DNA of 42,705 nt, from contig NZ_JADQBY010000009.1 in assembly GCF_016278385.1 (NCBI RefSeq), positions 1 to 42,705 on the forward strand, in the 5' to 3' direction. The notes below the pieces were generated by a model. It saw only the letters and a program-made list of their open reading frames with translations, was not told the origin of the DNA and did not search any database. Positions 36,254 through 42,705 of this stretch are shown piece by piece. A program made the translations under genes and the position numbers. The stretch is from Methanolobus sp. Lineage in GTDB: Archaea; Halobacteriota; Methanosarcinia; Methanosarcinales; Methanosarcinaceae. Numbering within the stretch: position 1 is the first letter of the stretch; each line of letters starts with the position of its first letter.

Positions 36254-37921
36254 GTGAGACTATTCGAAGGGACTATTCAAGATTTTAAAGACCCTGTTGA
36301 TATTTATAAGGCTCTTGATAAGGATTCATGGAAACTAATGAATATCCTAGTAGAAATTGAGCCCGATAACGATATTTTCCCTATACGGACTAAGTATACC
36401 GAAAAAGATAGCGAAAAAGATAGCTATAATATAGGTATAAATTATGTAACCTATAAGGGTAGTTTATACTACTTTTTACCTGATATCCTAGCCTCAAAAT
36501 TACTTACAGGTAAGACTCCTAAGATAAAGAGTGCAATAAGGTTCATTCCTGAAGGCATACAGGAAGACCTAACAGAGACAGAGATTTATGGCGTTCATGT
36601 AAATCCCAAAGAAGATAACCTTATCAAAGTCCTTGTTGAGAGAAGACAGGAAATCAAACAAGAGATGAAGAAAGTCTCAAAAGATTCTCATGAATATGAT
36701 GTTCTGGATGCTCAACAGAAAGCCTTAAAGATTCTCAATAACTCTACTACCTACGGAATTTACATTGAGATGCATCCAAAGGACAAAGAGGAATTGAATG
36801 TTTACAGCACAGAGGAATTTGAGACAGAAGGAACATTTGAGAGTACAGGTACTTTTTTCAATCCAATAATCGGAGCAAACATAACAGCAGGAGCAAGGCT
36901 ATTACTTGCTATTGCTGAGAAGTTCGTGATGGATAAAGGAGAAGTACATGCTTACATGGATACGGATTCAATTTTTGTTCCTCCACATCTTGCAGATGAA
37001 CTAAGCCATCTCTTTGATCCTCTGAATCCATATGACTTTGATAAGCCTATCCTGGAAATAGAGGATGGCATGGAAGATATTTGGTTCTATGGTATCAGTT
37101 CTAAAAGATATTGCTTGTTTAGAAAAGAGGGAGACAAAATTGTAATTCCAGAAGGGAAGAAGCTCTTCTATAAACTGCATGGACTAGGGCACATCACCAA
37201 TCCATTTAGCATGGAGTTGAAGGAAGGAGATCAATGGCATAAGAGATTATGGGAAGATATTCTCAAAGTTCATTTCCATCCTGAAGAGTTACCTGATATA
37301 TTGGAGAAATATGAAAACTATGCAGTTATCTCTAAACTTGCTGTTTCAACGGGAACTATACTGAAACGATTCAAGAAAGTGAATGAAGGAAAGGAGTTAG
37401 ATGAGCAAATAAAACCTTTCAATTTCATGCTTGTTGGTAATGGTGCTAAAGTTGGCAAGGATGGAGAGATAGTCAAACCTATTGCTCCTTTCAACAAGAA
37501 TCCACAGGTAGCTGTTGAGAATCCCTTCCTAGATTATAATACAGGGAATATGCTTCAAGGAAGAGACTACTGGAAGCCATTAAGTGAAGTGTTCCTTGAG
37601 TACATTGATCATCCAGAGGCTAAGTTTGAAGGGGATGTTGGAATTCTACAAAGGAGACATCTGAAGCCTAAAGGATGTGTTTACATTGGTAAAGAAGCCA
37701 ACAAAGTTGAAATGCAGGAGCTTGAGAGAAATAAAGTTGAAACATACCTTGACATCAAGAAGTTTCATGAATGGGTGCTTTCTCTAGAACCTAAAGATTC
37801 ACGGGCAATGGGAATCAAGGATAGGAGTACACTGAAGAGGATTAAGGATAAAATAATGCAAGGAGAGAAGCTAAACTACAAGCACGGAACGGTGAAGGTG
37901 TTAGTTGATAATTTTACTTAA
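36254..37921 (+). CDS. Headless family B DNA polymerase-like protein
   Basis: 555 aa, GTG start, CGGAG 8 nt upstream. Palm/finger region of a family B polymerase: motif B variant KILNNSTTYG (159-168) and motif C YMDTDS (234-239) with both catalytic Asp residues. Then GISSKRYCLF, LHGLGHITNPFS and a C-terminal HTH-like KDRSTLKRIKDKI. The exonuclease domain and motif A (DxxSLYP) that should precede residue 1 are absent, so polymerase activity is unlikely. About half the residues match the copy at 41072-42705. The MazG-like gene occupies the place of the missing N-terminus. Either a truncated relic still read, or a repurposed protein. Confidence 0.75.
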   Translation: MRLFEGTIQDFKDPVDIYKALDKDSWKLMNILVEIEPDNDIFPIRTKYTEKDSEKDSYNIGINYVTYKGSLYYFLPDILASKLLTGKTPKIKSAIRFIPEGIQEDLTETEIYGVHVNPKEDNLIKVLVERRQEIKQEMKKVSKDSHEYDVLDAQQKALKILNNSTTYGIYIEMHPKDKEELNVYSTEEFETEGTFESTGTFFNPIIGANITAGARLLLAIAEKFVMDKGEVHAYMDTDSIFVPPHLADELSHLFDPLNPYDFDKPILEIEDGMEDIWFYGISSKRYCLFRKEGDKIVIPEGKKLFYKLHGLGHITNPFSMELKEGDQWHKRLWEDILKVHFHPEELPDILEKYENYAVISKLAVSTGTILKRFKKVNEGKELDEQIKPFNFMLVGNGAKVGKDGEIVKPIAPFNKNPQVAVENPFLDYNTGNMLQGRDYWKPLSEVFLEYIDHPEAKFEGDVGILQRRHLKPKGCVYIGKEANKVEMQELERNKVETYLDIKKFHEWVLSLEPKDSRAMGIKDRSTLKRIKDKIMQGEKLNYKHGTVKVLVDNFT

Positions 37922-37982
37922 ACGCTTATGTTTAAGAAAGGGTGCTAATGTGGGATGGATGCTGATAAAAAAATAGAAGAAT

Positions 37983-38001
37983 AAATGCCGTTATGGCATT
38001 T
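37983..38001 (-). terminator. Terminator of the serpin gene
   Basis: AAATGCC (37983-37989) pairs with GGCATTT (37995-38001). Read on the minus strand it follows the serpin stop and is followed by the complement of the A-run at 37968-37974. Confidence 0.5.
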
Positions 38002-39346
38002 ACTCATATTCTGGTGATTCCACTTTACCCATGAAGAGTATGCAGCCTGTTCTTTTGTCTTCTATAAAGAACATGAAAGGATGGTCTGCTTTAAATTCTC
38101 TAATTGGAACGGGTTTTGGTTCAACATATTCATCGGGTACACACATCTCCACATATGTAGCTGCTGCTGCTTCTGTTCCTTCTTCTTGTACATCTATAAA
38201 GGCTTGATGAATTACTTGAGTTATGTAGAGTGCTTTTTCATTGGGGTCTAAAATTTTGTCTGCATCATATATTCCAGAAAAGTTTGCAGATGAAAAATCA
38301 AACGCATCCACAGCCCCCATATTTTTAAGTGATTCTGATAAATCTGTTTTGGTTTCGAACTTGAATTTTGGAATCCATGTTTTGACCTCATATTTAGAAT
38401 CCATATTGGATTTAAGTTTTTCATAATCTTTTACAGAAAAACCATTCTCAAATTTATCAATATCATTTTCATCGGGAAGGACTACATACATAGACAAGTC
38501 GTTACCTTTGTATGATAATTCGACAATTTTTGCGTTCGAACCTTCACCATAGTTAAAATACTGTTTTGTGTACATCACATCTACAAGAATTTCATCGTCC
38601 TCAGAAGGATAGAAATTTCGATCTTTTGTATCTTGTTTATCAAATTCTGTTTTCCATTTTCCATTAAAATAAATTGCATTTGTGATGATTAAACGAGTCT
38701 TATCGTTGATCGCACTACTTGGAACTAAATCTTTAATCTTATCTTTAGTCCTTTCTTCTACCCAATCATTAATTGTATTTCTTGAGTTTTCAGGCTGACC
38801 AACAAAATCTAGTTTCTCTACTTTCCCAAAATAGTAATTATCAACATTGGAAATGTACTGTTCTTTCACGGGATATTTTTTCTGTATCCATAATGCATTT
38901 GCAGTTTCCAGTTCATAATCATCAGTCTCTGAGTTTATTTCATCAATCATCTTTCCTAGACTTACTTCTAAAACTGGTTTGTCAAGAGGAAAATAAAATA
39001 CATTTGCAATTTGCTCTTTAGTAGTACCTTCTGCACCATCATAGCAAATTGCTATTGCTGTGAATATACTGTGTGGAGAAAAAAAGATGTTATCATCATT
39101 GTTTTTTACCATTGAATACATGTCAAAGGCAAAAGCATTGTTTGCCGCTGCAATATCATAATCTTCAACAGATTTCGCGTTTAGTGTAGATTGTGTATTG
39201 GTCATGCCATTTTTGAATACATCCGTATTAATTATTGTGGAAATTGATTTTTGGGAAGTATCCGAATTTGAGTTTTCAACACAACCTACACAAAGCAATG
39301 ATAATGAACAGAAAAACATCAATATAATTATTTTTTTGCGATGCAT
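38000..39346 (-). CDS. Serpin, predicted lipoprotein
   Basis: 448 aa. Signal peptide with a lipobox (SLSLLCVGC; lipidated Cys about residue 22), a Ser/Asn/Thr-rich linker, then a complete serpin fold of about 370 residues: NIFFSPHSIFTAIAICYDGAEG, TRLIITNAIYFNGKWKTEFD, YVVLPDE, FIDVQEEGTEAAAATYVEM (from about residue 382) and HPFMFFIEDKRTGCILFMGKV. The hinge GTEAAAAT has the small residues required for loop insertion, so it should be an inhibitory protease inhibitor rather than a non-inhibitory serpin. P1 cannot be assigned with confidence. Anchored outside the membrane, it may protect surface proteins. Serpins are patchy in archaea and often laterally acquired. Confidence 0.92.
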   Translation of the reverse strand: MHRKKIIILMFFCSLSLLCVGCVENSNSDTSQKSISTIINTDVFKNGMTNTQSTLNAKSVEDYDIAAANNAFAFDMYSMVKNNDDNIFFSPHSIFTAIAICYDGAEGTTKEQIANVFYFPLDKPVLEVSLGKMIDEINSETDDYELETANALWIQKKYPVKEQYISNVDNYYFGKVEKLDFVGQPENSRNTINDWVEERTKDKIKDLVPSSAINDKTRLIITNAIYFNGKWKTEFDKQDTKDRNFYPSEDDEILVDVMYTKQYFNYGEGSNAKIVELSYKGNDLSMYVVLPDENDIDKFENGFSVKDYEKLKSNMDSKYEVKTWIPKFKFETKTDLSESLKNMGAVDAFDFSSANFSGIYDADKILDPNEKALYITQVIHQAFIDVQEEGTEAAAATYVEMCVPDEYVEPKPVPIREFKADHPFMFFIEDKRTGCILFMGKVESPEYE

Positions 39347-39424
39347 AATTTGTATAAAATTTAAAGCTATTTAATATTTTTTAATTTATTCTCAAAAATG
39401 AAATACAACAATTTTAAAATAATC

Positions 39425-39530
39425 TTTTTTGGTTATGCACCTAGTCTACAAAAGCGTTGCCAAAATTTGAGTTGTATATATCCCAAAAACAAAGTGCGGG
39501 GTAATAGTAATAACCAAAAAACGCAACGCT
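39425..39530. repeat. Two interleaved inverted repeats (pseudoknot-like)
   Basis: TTTTTTGGTTAT (39425-39436) is complementary to ATAACCAAAAAA (39510-39521), and AGCGTTGC (39453-39460) to GCAACGCT (39523-39530). The order is A-B-A'-B', so the two stems cross. This lies in the gene-free gap 39347-39578 between the serpin and SEC-C genes. Confidence 0.5.
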
Positions 39531-39578
39531 ATTTTTATTGAGGTTTTGCAAATCTAAAAAATTAATCAACTGAATTTT

Positions 39579-40994
39579 TTAAAAGATCACTTTTGCTCTT
39601 TCATCTCCAGGAACAAGAGTTATATCAATACTCTTTTTTTGAGAACACTCTCTTTTAAGTATTGATGTATTCTCTCTAATGAATGCTTTTTTAAAAACAA
39701 CTCGCCCTTTACCCAAGTCAATTTTATTTCCAAAGATTTCATAAGATATTGTTATTTCTGTCTCAAGGTTTTCAATATACCCTTTTTCTTCATACTTTTC
39801 TATCTCTCGACTCAAAAATTCTGAATCCACCCTTAGCGTTATGCTATCAACATAAAGTTGTTTAGTTTCAAGAAAAACAACAATATTATTAACTATTTTA
39901 ATATCTTCATCTGTGATCTTTTCAGGATAATTAAAATTTGTATGATAATAAGTATCTATAAGAGCAAGTTTTCTAGTAAAGTCCACTACCGCTTTATTGA
40001 TTTCTATAGATGGGAAATTGCATGTTTCTAAAAAGATTGTTCCTCTTTTTGAATCCCTAATCGTTAATTTGTCGCTTTCATTCAATGTAGATAAAAACTT
40101 CCAATATTTATTCAAGTCAAGAACATTATTGTTTTCTACTTTTGCATGAAACTTGATTGTAACCTCTTGACCATTTTTGCATATCTTTAGTATCATCTTA
40201 AAAGGTAAATTTGTGGTAACAAACGTGATTATGTTCTCATCTTGAAAGATGATTCCCATTTTTACATTATGATAAGCCATTTCTACATTTTCTGTCATTA
40301 AAGAAAATTCAGCTGGTATATCTACTATGTGGGGCATAAATTTTAATTCATCAAAATTAGACTGAGTACTCCAAAACTGTCTAATTTCATCATCCAAAAA
40401 AGTAAAAGACTCGATTTCATCTTTAGTAAAAGTTATAGATTCACCGTCTTTTATTTTACTATAAATTAATTCTTCTAAACTAGAAATACCTTCCAACCTT
40501 TGTGAAGATGATTTAAGTTTAGCGTTTATTACAATGTTATCTTTTTTAGGTGCAATCACTAGTTCTGTTCTACTTTGATCAGTGTTAATTCTAACATCAT
40601 ATTTTTTGTTATCTATTATTGTAGAACTCAGAATATTTGCGAGACCATGAATTTTATTTAATGTGGGCTCTTGGGATAAAATCGGCAATGACTGTTCAAT
40701 AGAGGAAACAATGTCAGAGGTAGCAGAAATCTTATCGTCAATTAGACTTAATTTAGCACCTAATTTTTCCTTTTCTTTTTGGTCATTAATATCTTCATAC
40801 GCATTTACAACGCTGTTTAAAATAGGTACATTATCACGAAGAAGATTTTTTCCGAGTGCTGTACCAAATTCAGCTACCTCTTTTATTTTTAAATTTTCTT
40901 TACCTATACAACATTTTTTGTATTTTTTTCCACTACCACAGGGACAAGGATCGTTTTTTCCAACCTTTTTAGGCTTTTCCTCCTCAAATGACAT
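39579..40994 (-). CDS. SEC-C motif protein of unknown function
   Basis: 471 aa. The N-terminus carries a SEC-C zinc motif (KNDPCPCGSGKKYKKCC, about residues 13-29), as found at the end of SecA and in many proteins of unknown role. A charged, partly coiled region follows (YEDINDQKEKEKLGAKLSLI) and then about 350 residues of mixed alpha/beta sequence without a recognised domain. No signal peptide or membrane helix. A TATA element at 41017-41026 (minus strand CTATATATTC) predicts a leaderless mRNA. Lower-GC composition than the core genes suggests acquired DNA. Located just after the polymerase gene on the same strand. Confidence 0.7.
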   Translation of the reverse strand: MSFEEEKPKKVGKNDPCPCGSGKKYKKCCIGKENLKIKEVAEFGTALGKNLLRDNVPILNSVVNAYEDINDQKEKEKLGAKLSLIDDKISATSDIVSSIEQSLPILSQEPTLNKIHGLANILSSTIIDNKKYDVRINTDQSRTELVIAPKKDNIVINAKLKSSSQRLEGISSLEELIYSKIKDGESITFTKDEIESFTFLDDEIRQFWSTQSNFDELKFMPHIVDIPAEFSLMTENVEMAYHNVKMGIIFQDENIITFVTTNLPFKMILKICKNGQEVTIKFHAKVENNNVLDLNKYWKFLSTLNESDKLTIRDSKRGTIFLETCNFPSIEINKAVVDFTRKLALIDTYYHTNFNYPEKITDEDIKIVNNIVVFLETKQLYVDSITLRVDSEFLSREIEKYEEKGYIENLETEITISYEIFGNKIDLGKGRVVFKKAFIRENTSILKRECSQKKSIDITLVPGDERAKVIF

Positions 40995-41016
40995 ATGTAA
41001 AAATTAAACTACAAAG

Positions 41017-41026
41017 AATATATAGA
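41017..41026 (-). promoter_or_regulatory. TATA element of the SEC-C gene
   Basis: Minus strand CTATATATTC about 25 nt before ATG 40994; no Shine-Dalgarno sequence, so leaderless translation is likely and the gene is transcribed apart from the polymerase. Confidence 0.45.
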
Positions 41027-41071
41027 TGCTTAATAAATTACTTGGAGATGAAATGAATAAAAAGGTAAGCA

Positions 41072-42705
41072 TCAAAAGACACTTACCAACTTCTTCACCC
41101 ATTGAGATCCAAATTTGAATTTATCGTTCAATATCCGGTCTTTCATCCTCTTTAGAGTGCTCCTGTGCTTAATCCCAAATTCCCTTGCCTCCTTTGGAGT
41201 CAAAGCCAATACCCACTGCTTAAAGCCTTCCTCATCAATGAATGTCTGTGCCCTCTGAAGTTCCAATTCCTCTTCATCAATGTTGTTAGCTTCCTTACCG
41301 ATGTAAAGAATACCATCTGCATGAACGTGTTTTCTTTCCAAAGTGCCAATATCACCTTCAAATTTATGCTCTGGGTGCTCTGCATACTGTAATATGGTTT
41401 TACTTAACGACTTGAAATAATGTGATCCTTGCATGATCTCTCCAATTTCATAGTCAATGAATGGCTCATGAACTATCCTTTGAGGATCGTCACAATAAGG
41501 TGCTAGAGGTTTTATCGCTCTGCCATCCTCCTCCACTGCCTGAAATCCCACCATACAGAAATTGGAGGGCTTGATCTGCTCCTTCCAAGGTTTACCCTTG
41601 TTGAGCTTCTTGAACCTGTTCCATACATTAGGAGTGCTAACAGCAAGCTTTGAAATGGCATACATATTAGCATATTTCTCTTCAATATCTCTGGAGCTGA
41701 TCATACCATAATGCAGTTTCAGGATGTCACTCCATACTTCCTCATGCCAGTCTCCTCCATCTTTTGAGAATGGATTTGTCAGATGTCCTAATCCATGCAA
41801 CTTAAAGTCCTTGAATATGATTTTATCCTTGTTGAATTTGTATATTGCATATCGTTTCGATGAAATCCCATAAAACCAGTAATCCACTTTTTCAGGCTTC
41901 AACAAAGGAATATCAAGGTTGTATGGGTTTAGTGGTTGAAAATATCCTATAATCTCCTGAGCATGTTCAGGAGGAACAAAGATTGAATCTGTATCCATAT
42001 AGGCGTGTGTAGCTCCTAATTCTTCTACCTTTGCTTCTGCCATAGCCAAGAACAGCTTTGATCCTGAAGTGATTATGACAGCCAATAGAGGATGATAGAA
42101 GTTACCCGGCTTTTCAAACCTGTTCTGCGAGGTACTGAAAGAATCAAGCCCATAGACCTCAATATCGCTTTTCCTGTCTTCTGGATTAAGCTCAATAAAT
42201 ATCCCATAGCTCATGGCATTAACAAGAATTTTGATAGCCTGTGCTCTACTGTCTAGCTTTTGGTACTCTTGGCTTTCTTGATCAATACCTTTCATTTCAA
42301 TCTTGATCTTCTGCCTTTCCTCAACAAGCATCTGCACAAGATTATCTTTTTCAGGATCAATATCAATTCCAAGTATCTGAGACTTTCTTAATCCATCCTG
42401 AATGCCCATTGGAACAAATCTGACAGCTTCAATAATCTCTGGAGCTTTGCCAGTGAGAATTACGGAAGCTATGACATCAGGTAATGCATACCATAATTCA
42501 TGATCAGAGGAAAGATAATTTACTCCAACGTTGAATGATCCATTATCTCCTTTATAATCCATCCTTACAGGCAATATATCCCCATCTGGACGAAGCTTAA
42601 CCATTACAACAAGGTCTTTCCAGTTGTCTTTATTTTGTAGATATTCAAGATTGATTATTTCTAGTAACTCTCTGATTTCCCCTGTTACATTCTCTGTTTC
42701 AATGA
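41072..42705 (-). CDS. Family B DNA polymerase-like protein, 5' end beyond the window
   Basis: The frame is open to the window edge (ETENVTGEIRELLEIINLEY ... WKDLVVMVKLRPDGDILPVR), so the ATG at 42604 is internal and the N-terminus is missing here. Visible part about 544 residues: motif B variant KILVNAMSYG and motif C YMDTDS, GISSKRYAIYKF, LHGLGHLTNPFS, and HTH-like KHRSTLKRMKDRI at the C-terminus. In a complete gene the exonuclease and motif A would lie to the right. Best candidate for an intact copy in this window; the 36254 gene and 30662 fragment are its relatives. Cas1 remnants nearby raise a casposon-type element as the source. Confidence 0.8.
   Translation of the reverse strand, partial: IETENVTGEIRELLEIINLEYLQNKDNWKDLVVMVKLRPDGDILPVRMDYKGDNGSFNVGVNYLSSDHELWYALPDVIASVILTGKAPEIIEAVRFVPMGIQDGLRKSQILGIDIDPEKDNLVQMLVEERQKIKIEMKGIDQESQEYQKLDSRAQAIKILVNAMSYGIFIELNPEDRKSDIEVYGLDSFSTSQNRFEKPGNFYHPLLAVIITSGSKLFLAMAEAKVEELGATHAYMDTDSIFVPPEHAQEIIGYFQPLNPYNLDIPLLKPEKVDYWFYGISSKRYAIYKFNKDKIIFKDFKLHGLGHLTNPFSKDGGDWHEEVWSDILKLHYGMISSRDIEEKYANMYAISKLAVSTPNVWNRFKKLNKGKPWKEQIKPSNFCMVGFQAVEEDGRAIKPLAPYCDDPQRIVHEPFIDYEIGEIMQGSHYFKSLSKTILQYAEHPEHKFEGDIGTLERKHVHADGILYIGKEANNIDEEELELQRAQTFIDEEGFKQWVLALTPKEAREFGIKHRSTLKRMKDRILNDKFKFGSQWVKKLVSVF

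Noticed and set aside
38000-42705. Casposon terminal inverted repeats or target duplications
   Set aside because: No long inverted pair flanking the polymerase or Cas1 pieces was found by eye; the crossed repeats at 39425-39530 do not flank an element.

Overview
The window looks like chromosome of a methanogenic euryarchaeon of the Methanosarcinaceae (Methanolobus, Methanococcoides, Methanohalophilus or a close relative). The evidence is archaeal-only or archaeal-style genes (aTrm56 tRNA methyltransferase, AMP phosphorylase, a UPF0305/DUF2115 protein, homoserine acetyltransferase with CBS domains), archaeal TATA promoters often followed by leaderless or short-leader starts, GLUG/PKD surface proteins, and low GC. 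Assignment to a genus is inference. No rRNA, tRNA or CRISPR array was found.

Layout. 1-3500: a 186-bp inverted-repeat element, a possible tiny membrane protein with its own terminator, the AMP phosphorylase/aTrm56 operon (minus), a transposase scrap and a small protein made of internal repeats. 3518-5082 is long, AT-rich and apparently gene-free. 5083-9849: guanine deaminase-like enzyme and a large cell-surface protein. 10330-19624 is a dense plus-strand block: MscS-type channel, prephenate dehydratase, then a MoxR ATPase / DUF58 / two VWA membrane proteins operon with overlapping or closely spaced genes. 19712-20527 is a decayed REC-PAS-PAS gene. 20716-25526: a small P-loop GTPase-like protein, a methionine/homocysteine pair (metY, metX-CBS), an HTH regulator and a membrane Fe-S protein. 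25999-28330: DUF2115 protein and homospermidine synthase (both minus).

28.6-42.7 kb is an accessory zone in decay. It holds a frameshifted histidine kinase, three sets of Cas1 remnants in scrambled order (28691-28768, 31685-31969, 32866-33095), a fragment of a family B DNA polymerase (30662-30916), a headless second copy of that polymerase next to a MazG-like gene (35889-37921), and a third, more complete copy running off the right edge (41072-42705). Among them lie a YkgJ-like protein, a DUF998 membrane protein, a secreted metzincin-like protease, a lipoprotein serpin, a SEC-C protein of unknown function and a 25-residue lysine-rich protein with strong expression signals. Cas1 plus family B polymerase is the hallmark gene pair of casposons (Cas1-driven, self-synthesizing transposons). 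The most interesting reading is therefore a graveyard of one or more casposon-like elements; the alternative is a vestigial CRISPR adaptation gene beside an unrelated polymerase element. The window alone cannot decide, because no terminal inverted repeats or target duplications could be tied to the genes.
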